Positions 1 to 7,195 are shown, counted from the stretch's first letter. The stretch: 7,406 bases of DNA from an uncultured Pirellulales bacterium (GCA_947258835.1 CAMYJY010000096.1:1-7406); one strand, 5' to 3'. Made by a program: numbers and translations. The notes: generated by a model from the sequence alone, not told the origin.

Positions 1-62
1 AATTATCGATGTTTCCGGTTGCGTGCTCCCTCCCAGAGAAAGCGACCGAGCTGGGCCGAAAG

Positions 63-92
63 TTGACAGTTTTGTCGTGTGGGCGGTCCATT
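63..92 (+). promoter_or_regulatory. Possible sigma70-type promoter for prfA (weak)
   Basis: A perfect -35 hexamer TTGACA lies at 63-68. With an 18-nt spacer the best -10 candidate is TCCATT (87-92), which matches the consensus at only three of six positions. If used, transcription would start just before the hairpin at 98-134, placing that hairpin in the prfA 5' leader. The -35 match is seen directly; the promoter role is inference and could be chance. Confidence 0.25.
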
Positions 93-97
93 TTTCC

Positions 98-134
98 TTG
101 CTGAGATAGCGGCCTCCGGCCGCTATCTCAGCAA
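98..134. repeat. Perfect 17-bp inverted repeat upstream of prfA
   Basis: The left arm TTGCTGAGATAGCGGCC (98-114) and right arm (118-134) are exact reverse complements around a 3-nt TCC loop, giving a very stable hairpin. It ends 43 nt before the prfA start codon. A T-run (91-95) sits on its left side, but no T-run follows it on + and an A-run follows it on -, so it is not a canonical intrinsic terminator on either strand. It could end an upstream transcript, act as a leader structure for prfA, or be a dispersed palindromic element. I cannot decide between these from one copy. Confidence 0.85.
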
Positions 135-177
135 CAGCATGCAATACAGCTAGATTTGGCTTGATCGGATTCCGGCC

Positions 178-1251
178 ATGCGCCAGCTCCTAGAAGAAAA
201 GCTCTGTCGTTTCGACGAACTTGCGGCCCAGTTGGTGGATCCGGAGGTGCTGTCCCATTCCTCCCGGTTGGCCGCGGTGGCCCGCGAGCACGGTTCCCTG
301 GCCAAACTGGCCACGAAGTACCGCCGCTTTAAAGAGATTCTGGTCGAGATTAATGAAGCCCGCGAAATGGCCTGCGGCGATGACCCGGAGATGCGGGAGT
401 TGGCGGAGGCCGAATTGCCCGAGTTGACCGCCCAGCGGGAGGCCCTGTGGGATGATCTCTTGGAGCAGACCATCGGAGGCGAAGATGCCAACCGCACGCG
501 TTGTGTGATGGAAATTCGCGCGGGAACCGGGGGCGACGAGGCCGCTCTGTTTGCGCGGGATCTGTACGAGATGTACAAGCATCACGCGGAACCCAAGCGT
601 TGGAAGGTCGAGATTCTGAACCACAGCCCCACGGAATTGGGCGGGTTTAAAGAAATCATGCTGGCCATTTCCGGGGAGGGCGTGTATCGCGAGCTCCAAT
701 ACGAGAGTGGTGGGCATCGCGTCCAGCGGGTGCCCCAAACGGAAACCCAGGGCCGCATTCACACCTCGGCGGCGACCGTGGCGGTGATGCCCGAGCCGGA
801 GGATGTGGAAATCAACCTGAAACCCGACGACTACCGCATTGATAAATTCAATGCCAGTGGTCCGGGCGGCCAGCACGTAAATAAGACCGAATCGGCCATT
901 CGGCTGACGCACCACGAAACGGGAATCGTGGTGCAGTGCCAGGACGAAAAAAGCCAGCATAAGAATCTGGCCAAGGCCTTGCGTGAATTGAAGACACGGG
1001 TCTACGAAGGCAAGCGGCAGGCGGAACAACAAAAACGGGCTGAGGAGCGGAAGACCTTGGTGGGTTCGGGCGATCGGAGCCAACGTATTCGGACCTACAA
1101 CTTCGCCGAAAATCGTGTGACCGATCATCGCATCGGTCTCACCCTCTATAAGCTCGATCAGATCCTGGCCGGTAATATGCAAGTGGTGACCGACGCCTTA
1201 ATGGAATACGACCGGCAGCAACTACGCAGCGCCTTTGGCGCCGATGGCTAG
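178..1251 (+). CDS. prfA: Peptide chain release factor 1 (RF1)
   Basis: This cytoplasmic protein recognises UAA and UAG in the ribosomal A site and triggers hydrolysis of peptidyl-tRNA. It has 357 residues, close to the usual 360. The N-terminal helical domain is followed by the RF1-type stop-codon tripeptide PxT, here P186-Q187-T188 in the context RVPQTETQGRIHTSA; RF2 would have SPF. The catalytic GGQ is G230-G231-Q232 within SGPGGQHVNKT, where many homologues have GAGGQ. The later blocks CQDEKSQHKN, GSGDRSQRIRTYNF and VTDHRI are also family-typical. The ATG at 178 is the only reasonable start, because an in-frame TAG lies at 151-153 and no other ATG, GTG or TTG codon follows it. No Shine-Dalgarno is visible before it. 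Gln232 is the residue expected to be methylated by the product of the next gene, prmC. Confidence 0.98.
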   Translation: MRQLLEEKLCRFDELAAQLVDPEVLSHSSRLAAVAREHGSLAKLATKYRRFKEILVEINEAREMACGDDPEMRELAEAELPELTAQREALWDDLLEQTIGGEDANRTRCVMEIRAGTGGDEAALFARDLYEMYKHHAEPKRWKVEILNHSPTELGGFKEIMLAISGEGVYRELQYESGGHRVQRVPQTETQGRIHTSAATVAVMPEPEDVEINLKPDDYRIDKFNASGPGGQHVNKTESAIRLTHHETGIVVQCQDEKSQHKNLAKALRELKTRVYEGKRQAEQQKRAEERKTLVGSGDRSQRIRTYNFAENRVTDHRIGLTLYKLDQILAGNMQVVTDALMEYDRQQLRSAFGADG

Positions 1252-1259
1252 CTGGATGC

Positions 1260-1288
1260 GCACGAACTGCCAGCGTGGCAGTTCGTGC
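1260..1288 (+). terminator. Hairpin after prfA, terminator-like
   Basis: Two perfect 13-nt arms, GCACGAACTGCCA (1260-1272) and its reverse complement (1276-1288), flank a GCG loop, 8 nt after the prfA stop. Only a short TGTTTG follows, so the U-tract of a classical Rho-independent terminator is weak. It may stop or attenuate transcription between prfA and prmC, or protect the 3' end of the prfA message. The structure is certain; its role as a terminator is inference. Confidence 0.5.
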
Positions 1289-1411
1289 TGTTTGCCATGT
1301 GCGGAGCGGAGCAGAAACTCTGCATGTCCTGCTTGGAGCTGCTGAAGATACGATCCGACTTCCGCTCAACAACGACCGCCCTGGATTCCCGCCCCGCGGC
1401 TCTCCTGCCCT

Positions 1412-2332
1412 ATGTCAGCCCCCGATTCCACCACCGCCCCGACTTGGACTATCGGCCGTCTCTTGACCTGGACGACCGATTTTCTGCGTGACAAAGGATA
1501 TGACAGTCCGCGTTTGGATGCGGAGGTGCTGTTGGCCAGCGCGCGGGATTGTCCTCGGATTGAACTGTACACAGCCTTTGCGGAAGAGCCCACCGCATCC
1601 GTGCGGACGGCCTTTCGTGAGCTGGTGCGGCGGCGTGCCGAGGGCACGCCCGTGGCCTATCTGGTAGGACAGCGGGAGTTTTTTTCGCTGCCGTTTGTCG
1701 TGACACCCGCGGTGCTGATTCCCCGCCCCGAAACCGAACTGATGGTGGTGCGGGCGCTGGATATCTGGAAGGATTTGCTAGACGAGTCTGCCTGCAGCTT
1801 GGCGGATGTCGGTACCGGAAGCGGGGTGTTGGCGGTTTGCTGCGCGAAGCACATGCCGACGTGCCACGTGACGGCCCTGGACATCAGCCCCGCGGCGCTG
1901 GAGGTGGCAGGCCAGAATGCGGTGGCCCAGGCGGTGCATGACCGCATTGAGTTTTTGGAGAGCGATCTCCTGGCGGAGCTGCCGGCAGCCAAGCAGTTCG
2001 ACATGATTCTCAGTAATCCGCCCTACGTCGCCACCAGCGAAATGTTGGGCTTACCCACGGAAATTCGCGATTACGAACCCCATCTGGCACTGGATGGGGG
2101 AGAGCAGGGGGTGGAGGTGATCCAGCGACTGATACCGCAGGCGGCCGCCAGGCTCCGTCCCGGTGGCTGGCTGTTGCTGGAGGTCGGCCCCTCCAATGCA
2201 GCCCTGGTGGAGCAGATTGTCGCCCGCGCGGCCGGTTTGGAGCGGCGGCAGACCATCAACGATTTGGCCGAACATCCTCGAATTGTGCAGGCGCAGGCCA
2301 CCCCCGCAGCCCACCCCCCTGCTGGAGACTAG
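1412..2332 (+). CDS. prmC: Release factor glutamine N5-methyltransferase PrmC (HemK)
   Basis: This enzyme transfers a methyl group from S-adenosylmethionine to the side-chain amide of the GGQ glutamine in RF1 and RF2, which raises termination efficiency. The 306-residue protein has the N-terminal helical release-factor-binding domain (about 15-95, including DSPRLDAEVLLA and GTPVAYLVGQREF) and a Rossmann-fold methyltransferase domain. The SAM-binding motif I is DVGTGSG (132-138). The catalytic motif is N202-P203-P204-Y205, which binds the target glutamine. The segment VLIPRPETE before motif I is typical of PrmC. It is somewhat longer than the E. coli enzyme (277 residues), with extra residues at both ends. 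The ATG at 1412 lacks a Shine-Dalgarno but puts the conserved helical domain about 12 residues in. The gene follows prfA after 160 bp and precedes the DUF4261 gene by 4 nt. Confidence 0.97.
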   Translation: MSAPDSTTAPTWTIGRLLTWTTDFLRDKGYDSPRLDAEVLLASARDCPRIELYTAFAEEPTASVRTAFRELVRRRAEGTPVAYLVGQREFFSLPFVVTPAVLIPRPETELMVVRALDIWKDLLDESACSLADVGTGSGVLAVCCAKHMPTCHVTALDISPAALEVAGQNAVAQAVHDRIEFLESDLLAELPAAKQFDMILSNPPYVATSEMLGLPTEIRDYEPHLALDGGEQGVEVIQRLIPQAAARLRPGGWLLLEVGPSNAALVEQIVARAAGLERRQTINDLAEHPRIVQAQATPAAHPPAGD

Positions 2333-2336
2333 GGTC

Positions 2337-3101
2337 ATGGATAATCCACTTCGCTGGTTGGCCCTGGTGTTGCTCGGCCAGCCGCAGTTGCCCGCCTTCG
2401 ACGCCTTGTCCGGTGCCCTGGCGCAGCATTTTAATGACACGCCGCAGGCAGCGGGCAGCACCGACAAACTGCTCACCTTGACCCTGGGGGATGACACGGC
2501 CGCCATCACGCTCGTGGATCGCCCCGTGCCCTGGTCGCAACTGAAAGGACCGTGTGCCACGGCCTGGTATTGGCCGGAGGCGGCGGAAGTCCTGCGGCCG
2601 CACCAGGCGCATTTGCTCGTGACGTTGGTGGACGAAGGCGGTCAGACGCTGGAGAAGAGTACCCTGCTCACCAAGCTGGTAACGGCGGCAGTCCAGCACA
2701 CGCCGGCCTGCGGTGTGTTTTGGGGACCCGGTCGACTGGTGCATCCCGTGCCGGCCTTTGTCGACCAAGCCGTGCAGCTGACGGAGGAGGATTTGCCCTT
2801 GTTTCTGTGGGTCGACTTTCGCGTGGAACGATTGGCGGCGGATTCTCTCCGGCTCTACACGACAGGGCTGGAGGCCCTGGGCTACACGGAACTGGAGATC
2901 GCTCATTTCTCCGGGGAAGCCCAACAGATGCTGACCTTTGCCTACAACATCGCCCACTACCAAATCACGCAGCCCAAACCGATCAACACAGGGGATACGC
3001 TCGGACTGACCGACCAGCTTCAAGCGGTCGTCCACCGCCAGCCATCCATGTTCAACGCAGAGATGGAAGTGATTGCGCTGGAATTCGAAGCAATTGGGTA
3101 G
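2337..3101 (+). CDS. DUF4261 domain-containing protein, function unknown
   Basis: A 254-residue soluble protein that I recognise as a DUF4261-family member from its pattern of conserved blocks; no biochemical function is established that I know of. The blocks are VPWSQLKGPCATAWYWPEA (centred on residues 71-82), ACGVFWGPGRLVH (from about 124), and the acidic stretch EEDLPLFLWVDFRVE (about 150-164), followed by YTTGLEALGYTELEI and a C-terminal region with NIAHYQI and GDTLGL. There is no signal peptide or clear membrane segment; the short hydrophobic start LRWLALVLLG looks like a first beta-strand. The ATG at 2337 is 4 nt after the prmC stop, with GGAG (2324-2327) inside the end of prmC at good spacing. 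A longer in-frame reading back to 2163 only overlaps prmC. The tight spacing implies co-transcription and translational coupling with prmC. Confidence 0.85.
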   Translation: MDNPLRWLALVLLGQPQLPAFDALSGALAQHFNDTPQAAGSTDKLLTLTLGDDTAAITLVDRPVPWSQLKGPCATAWYWPEAAEVLRPHQAHLLVTLVDEGGQTLEKSTLLTKLVTAAVQHTPACGVFWGPGRLVHPVPAFVDQAVQLTEEDLPLFLWVDFRVERLAADSLRLYTTGLEALGYTELEIAHFSGEAQQMLTFAYNIAHYQITQPKPINTGDTLGLTDQLQAVVHRQPSMFNAEMEVIALEFEAIG

Positions 3102-3237
3102 AGCGTTTTTCAGGATGCGGAGGAGAGGATCAAGCCGGAATACGACGCGCGAACTTACCAACTGCGAGGATGGCTGAGCAGCCCATCTGCCGTGTATTCT
3201 CACGGGTGGCAGCGGGGGTATGGGAGGGCTTTCGTAA

Positions 3238-3253
3238 TATGATAGACTAGAAT
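3238..3253 (+). promoter_or_regulatory. Possible -10 elements of the antitoxin gene
   Basis: A small AT-rich pocket in otherwise GC-rich sequence contains two five-of-six matches to the -10 consensus: TATGAT (3238-3243) and TAGAAT (3248-3253). No convincing -35 lies at the right distance. Either would give a leader of about 50-60 nt before the preferred GTG start at 3309, and would place an autoregulating antitoxin's operator in this area. This is an inference from base composition and short matches only. Confidence 0.25.
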
Positions 3254-3296
3254 TGTGAGCGAAGCCTTGCACAAACGGCACGCGCTGAAGGCAAAG

Positions 3297-3301
3297 AGGA
3301 G
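3297..3301 (+). promoter_or_regulatory. Ribosome binding site that decides the antitoxin start
   Basis: AGGAG lies 7 nt before the GTG at 3309. Among the possible in-frame GTG starts, the one at 3303 is too close to it and the one at 3255 has no such site. It is the clearest Shine-Dalgarno in the window; prfA and prmC show none. Confidence 0.6.
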
Positions 3302-3308
3302 AGTGACC

Positions 3309-3602
3309 GTGCATATCGAACTGAACGAAAATACCGAAAAGCTTTTAAAGCTGGTGCTTGCCACGGGGCGTTACGATTCGGTGGATGATATCATTGCCGA
3401 AGCGGCGGCTGTGTTGCCCACGGATCTTTCCTCCTCGACGATCCAGCAAATGCCTGAACATGTTGACATTGATGATCTAGCGGTCGAGCAGGGAATTGGG
3501 CCAGTAAAAGACTTTAAAGATTTGAAGGCTGATTTCTTCCCGCCGGAAGAAACCACAGACCAGTTTCTTTCCTTCTTGCATGCTGACAACCGTCACAGGT
3601 GA
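3309..3602 (+). CDS. Antitoxin-like protein of a type II toxin-antitoxin module (CopG/ParD-like N-terminus)
   Basis: A 97-residue protein that begins with a strand-helix pattern, HIELNENTEKLLKLVLATG followed by RYDSVDDIIAEA, like the ribbon-helix-helix DNA-binding antitoxins. A flexible acidic tail (VDIDDLAVEQGIGPVKDF, LKADFFPPEE) would bind and mask the partner toxin. Such proteins usually bind their own promoter as dimers and neutralise a PIN-domain RNase encoded immediately downstream. The GTG at 3309 is chosen because AGGAG is 7 nt upstream and it puts the first beta-strand at the N-terminus; longer readings from GTG 3303 or 3255 remain possible. The next reading frame is a truncated PIN toxin, so this antitoxin probably has no active partner here. 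It is more AT-rich than prfA and prmC, which would fit horizontal acquisition. Confidence 0.72.
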   Translation: MHIELNENTEKLLKLVLATGRYDSVDDIIAEAAAVLPTDLSSSTIQQMPEHVDIDDLAVEQGIGPVKDFKDLKADFFPPEETTDQFLSFLHADNRHR

Positions 3603-3757
3603 TTTGGGAAGCGAAGTCGGTAGGACGAGTGTTAAAAACCGCGGACGCCTGGATTGCAGCGACTGCTGTTGCTCTCGATATTCCGCTGGTGACCCACAAT
3701 GCACGCGACTTCGACTACCTTTCGCGGTTGCATTTGATTACTGCTCCCAAGAACTGA
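3599..3757 (+). pseudogene. PIN-domain (VapC-type) toxin remnant, N-terminal half missing
   Basis: The frame starting at 3599 encodes 52 residues ending in TGA (3755-3757) that read as the C-terminal part of a PIN-domain ribonuclease. It includes TADAWIAATAVALDIPLVTHN and then ARDFDYLSRLHLI. The aspartates of ADAW (residue 16 of the fragment, codon 3644-3646) and of ARDF (residue 37) correspond to the third and fourth acidic positions of the PIN active site. A full toxin would be about 130-140 residues and begin with a hydrophobic strand carrying the first catalytic aspartate, then a conserved glutamate. Neither exists here: the frame is closed by TGA at 3584-3586, and the sequence before it is already the antitoxin. 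An internal deletion of roughly 80-90 codons near the antitoxin stop is the simplest explanation. The overlap of 3599 with the antitoxin stop is probably incidental. The product should be inactive if made at all. Confidence 0.8.
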
Positions 3758-3820
3758 TGTCGTACGTGTTTCTAGGGGATGGCTCATAATGGAGGCAGTG
3801 CTTGCCAAAGAGCATGACGC

Positions 3821-6800
3821 TTAGGGCGCACTGTGGTGGAGATGCACGTCGCGCTGGGGGAAGGGAATCTGGATGCCGGCGGCGGCAAATCGCTTATCGA
3901 TCTCCGTATGCAATTCCGTAATCGTGCCCAAACGATTGTCGAGATCCGGGAGATAGGCCCGCAGCACCAGGTTCAGCGCGCTGTCGGCAAACTCTTCAAA
4001 ACTGGCCAGCGGCGCTGGATCCTCCAGGACCCGCGGGTGCTCCGCGGCCACCTCCAGCAGGATTTGGCGGGCACGTTCCGTGTCGCTGCCGTAGGCCACG
4101 CCGACGGGAATTACGATCCGGTTCAGCGAGGCACTGAGCGTCCAGTTGAGAATCGTCCCGGTAATCAGCGTCTTGTTGGGCACCACGAAATCCTGACGAT
4201 CCCAGTTCGTGATCGTCGTGGACCGCATCTGCAACCTAGTCACCGTGCCTGTCGTGCCCTCCACCGTGACCACATCGCCCACGCGAATCGGACGTTCAAA
4301 CAGCAAAATCAAACCGCACACGAAATTGGCGACGATTTCTTGCATACCGAACCCGATACCCACGCTGAGGCCGCCGGCAATCCAGCCGAATTTGGCCCAG
4401 TCCAGACGGAGGACATTGGAAAACAAGATCAAACCGGTGGCTGCTACCGCATACTGGCAGATGGTGGTAATGGCATGGCGGGTGCCGGAGTCCAGTGGGG
4501 TTGCCCGCAGGAACGTTAATTCCAAAATGCCGGGTAGGTTTTTTGTCACCAGCCACGTGCCCGCTAATAGCAGCAGGGCTTGGATGAATTCCAGCAACGT
4601 AAAACCCGTCGTCAAAGGAATTCGGATGGTATCCAGGTAGGAGACCAGGGGCAGCGTCGCGGACCACCAAGAAAAGACCGCGGTGGCAATGCCGAGACCA
4701 AAAAGTAACCGGAGTACGGACCGCGTTTGCTCTCCGACAGCATCCAATGCCAGCTCCTGCTCATTGATGTCCACGGCAATCATCTCCGGGGAATCCTCTT
4801 GCTGGTCTTCTTTGGCAGCCGCTTCCTGGCGCGCTCGTCGTTTGTCCAGGGCCTCGGCCAGCGCTAATTTCCGGTGCTCGATCTGGAACCAGCGGAGCGT
4901 GAAGGCGTACAGCATGACCCCGACAATAATGAGAATGGCCGTGATCACGAGGGCGAAACTTACGTGCAAGGTGGTCAGCGTGTACCCATTCACCGCCAGC
5001 ACGATGAGCCCCAACAGGCAGCCAAGGACTAGCAAGACTCCCCGATACCGCCACCGCCTAACCGCTTGGGTGAGCTGCGCGCGCGTGGTTGGTTTTGCAA
5101 ACAGGTCCGAGGAAGAGAGCAATCGCGCCAGCTGCCACAACAGCCAGCCAAGTGAGAATAATAAACTGGCGCGACCAAAATTATGGAGAAAACGGCCTGA
5201 CTCCGAGGAAATCGTGCTAAACGCCAGCAACGTCCAGGGAGCATAGATCAGAGCACACCAGCGGCTGCAAGGCCTGAGCCAACGCAGCGTTTCCTGCCGC
5301 CAACCACAGTGCACGTCCGCCAACCCACCTGGGTAACAGCAGGCGGCAATCCCCATCGTCGCCCCGATGACCAGCAACACCGCTGGCAGACCTCGGTTGA
5401 CGTCGCGGAGCCAAATGCTCTGGGTGTCGACCTGCGCCAGCGCCACGGTGATGCCGCCGACCAGCAGTGGGATTGGTAGGGACAGCAAGATCGTCCACAC
5501 CACCGCTTTTCCGGTCAAACCAATCCGATCCGTGGAAACCCGGCCCACGCCCTCCCCGCTGTGCTGGAGGGCAGCTACGATCCGCGGTCGGAAGACAAAG
5601 AGCGCGACTACGGAGAGGACGACGAGCGCACTGCTCAGAGGCGCTCGCGTGGTGGTGATCCACAGGGCCTGGATGCACTCTAGACAATGCTCGCGACTCA
5701 ATGTCCAACCCAGCCCCCGCGGAATTTCGCTCATGGTACGCAGGCCGAGGGCTGGGGAGTTGCGAATCCAGAACAATCGTTGCGTGATATCCCCTCGCAC
5801 CTCCTCCGCTTGCTGGAGATACAGCCGCGTCTCACTGTCGAGTGCTGCCTGGATGGGAATGAGATCCAAGTACTGTTGTTGCAGTATGCCAAGTACCTCG
5901 CCACGCTTGGCCAGCAGGTCTGGCACTGCTGCGGACGGGTGGTCCGCCAATTGTTTTTGCAAGTTCTTGTGGTCATCGATCTTGGCATCCACTTGCACCA
6001 AGGCCAGCCGCGCCTTGGCCAGCATCGGCCAAGATCGCATTTCCGCCACCTCGCTTGCTTGTCGGAACAGCAGCGCACGCAAGTCGATCAACACTTGAGC
6101 CATCTCGACACCGGGTGGGTCCAACGCCAGCTGTTTTTTGATGCTGTCGTATCTGTGCGTCAGGCCCTGCAATTTGGCGGTGATGTCCGCCTTGGCCGTG
6201 GTGATACGCTGTCGATCTCGCAGCACGCCTTTCAATTGACTCGCCAGTTCCTGGACTTCTGCTGCCAACGCGGCCGCCTCCTGGTCCTCGACCTGCCCGC
6301 TGAGTGCTCCGGCCTGCACACCAATGTCTTGGGCGACTTCAATGACGCTCTTCTTGACGAATGCCTCATAGGCGGCGACCGTCGCCGAGGTGTTCTCAAC
6401 TTGACGCGTGAGAAGTTTTTCCTGGGCCTGCAGCTGGCCGCGACGTACCGACTGGCTGAGCTGTTCTTGCTCAAGCATTTCCAGCTCACGCTGCAGCTTG
6501 AGGGCCTGGGCCTGCAGTAAAAACTGCTCCGCGACACGCCCTGGTGACGTGGCCTGGGGGTCCGACGCGGCCAACTCCTGGCGGATGTCGGCCAACTCGC
6601 GTTTCACCTCGGGAATTCGCACACTGATTTCAGCTGGCCGCTGTTCCACCAGGCTCAGCTCCGCGGAAACATCCGACAACTGCTTGGTGAACGCGCCCAG
6701 TTCGGCCCGCTGGGTGTCCAGGACTTGCTGCAGAGTGTCAGGATCCTGCGGTGCCGTGATGTCCGCAGCGCTTGGGACAGGGGGGAGCTTCTCCAACTGG

Positions 6801-7141
6801 GCGCGCAGCTCCGCGGTGGCGGCTGGTGCCTGGCTGAGGGATTTTCCGTATTTCTTGGCCTGCGCGGCCAGGTCGTCGACCTCTTCCAGCAGTTGGATGG
6901 TCTGCTTGTGTTTGGCGCGCAGCAGATCCTTCACGGACTGCTCCATCCCTGAGTCCGCTTCAATGGTAGCCAGCGCGGCCTCGACCTCCGCGCGCGCGAG
7001 GGCTGGCTGCGTACGGTCCCGTGCCGTGACGTTCTGGTCTTGAGCGTCTGTCTCGCGAACTTGCCCGTGGGTGGGCAGCGCTAGCGCGATCATCGCGGTG
7101 GAAAACAAACTGGCTAGCAGAAGTCTCGCGGTGCGGTACAT
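3821..7141 (-). CDS. Large mechanosensitive channel of the MscK/MscM (KefA) type
   Basis: An inner-membrane channel that opens under membrane tension and releases solutes during hypo-osmotic shock. Its 1106 residues match the usual length of the large MscS relatives MscK and MscM. Visible in order: a signal peptide (about 1-26, ending near PTHG/Q); a long Gln-, Leu- and Ala-rich coiled-coil region (about 30-495) of the MscS-porin type, predicted periplasmic; about eleven membrane segments (about 504-948); a charged cytoplasmic linker (about 747-800, with DKRRARQEAAAKEDQQ); and the MscS core. The pore-lining helix carries LSVGIGFGMQE (928-935 is GIGFGMQE), followed by NFVCGLILLFERPIRVGD, the beta-domain with VPNKTLITGTILNW, and the C-terminal alpha-beta domain with GVAYGSD and EHPRV, ending at VHLHHSAP. 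VSYLDTIRI before the last segments also resembles MscK. The ATG at 7139-7141 fits the signal peptide; only a weak AAAGG precedes it. It stands alone and is convergent with the toxin-antitoxin remnant. MscK versus MscM cannot be decided, so no symbol is given. Confidence 0.95.
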   Translation of the reverse strand: MYRTARLLLASLFSTAMIALALPTHGQVRETDAQDQNVTARDRTQPALARAEVEAALATIEADSGMEQSVKDLLRAKHKQTIQLLEEVDDLAAQAKKYGKSLSQAPAATAELRAQLEKLPPVPSAADITAPQDPDTLQQVLDTQRAELGAFTKQLSDVSAELSLVEQRPAEISVRIPEVKRELADIRQELAASDPQATSPGRVAEQFLLQAQALKLQRELEMLEQEQLSQSVRRGQLQAQEKLLTRQVENTSATVAAYEAFVKKSVIEVAQDIGVQAGALSGQVEDQEAAALAAEVQELASQLKGVLRDRQRITTAKADITAKLQGLTHRYDSIKKQLALDPPGVEMAQVLIDLRALLFRQASEVAEMRSWPMLAKARLALVQVDAKIDDHKNLQKQLADHPSAAVPDLLAKRGEVLGILQQQYLDLIPIQAALDSETRLYLQQAEEVRGDITQRLFWIRNSPALGLRTMSEIPRGLGWTLSREHCLECIQALWITTTRAPLSSALVVLSVVALFVFRPRIVAALQHSGEGVGRVSTDRIGLTGKAVVWTILLSLPIPLLVGGITVALAQVDTQSIWLRDVNRGLPAVLLVIGATMGIAACCYPGGLADVHCGWRQETLRWLRPCSRWCALIYAPWTLLAFSTISSESGRFLHNFGRASLLFSLGWLLWQLARLLSSSDLFAKPTTRAQLTQAVRRWRYRGVLLVLGCLLGLIVLAVNGYTLTTLHVSFALVITAILIIVGVMLYAFTLRWFQIEHRKLALAEALDKRRARQEAAAKEDQQEDSPEMIAVDINEQELALDAVGEQTRSVLRLLFGLGIATAVFSWWSATLPLVSYLDTIRIPLTTGFTLLEFIQALLLLAGTWLVTKNLPGILELTFLRATPLDSGTRHAITTICQYAVAATGLILFSNVLRLDWAKFGWIAGGLSVGIGFGMQEIVANFVCGLILLFERPIRVGDVVTVEGTTGTVTRLQMRSTTITNWDRQDFVVPNKTLITGTILNWTLSASLNRIVIPVGVAYGSDTERARQILLEVAAEHPRVLEDPAPLASFEEFADSALNLVLRAYLPDLDNRLGTITELHTEIDKRFAAAGIQIPFPQRDVHLHHSAP

Positions 7142-7189
7142 AGTTCATTAGGCCTTTGGAAATAATAGGTCCGCGTTTTGGTACCCTCA

Positions 7190-7195
7190 ATTGTA
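7190..7195 (-). promoter_or_regulatory. Possible -10 element of the channel gene
   Basis: Read on the minus strand, this is TACAAT, a five-of-six match to TATAAT, about 48 nt before the ATG. No good -35 hexamer lies 16-18 nt upstream of it. Position and match make it the best candidate, but it is weak evidence. Confidence 0.3.

Noticed and set aside
1..97. Tail of an upstream gene such as rpmE at the left edge
   Set aside because: None of the three forward frames gives a recognisable C-terminus, so no gene can be supported there.
190..1182. Long 330-codon minus-strand open frame opposite prfA
   Set aside because: It lies wholly antisense to a clear RF1 gene, has no recognisable motif, and is the kind of open frame that GC-rich coding sequence leaves on the other strand.
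1275..1491. Short open frames between prfA and prmC, one with a CxxC-like pair (CMSC)
   Set aside because: They start within or just after the hairpin, overlap the prmC start in other frames, and have no ribosome binding site or family resemblance.
2256..3314. 352-codon minus-strand open frame opposite the DUF4261 gene
   Set aside because: It is antisense to a recognisable protein family, spans the gene's boundaries, and its translation has no domain-like pattern.
5687..6520. 277-codon plus-strand open frame inside the channel gene
   Set aside because: It is antisense to the coiled-coil region, whose repeated Gln, Leu and Ala codons create open complementary frames.
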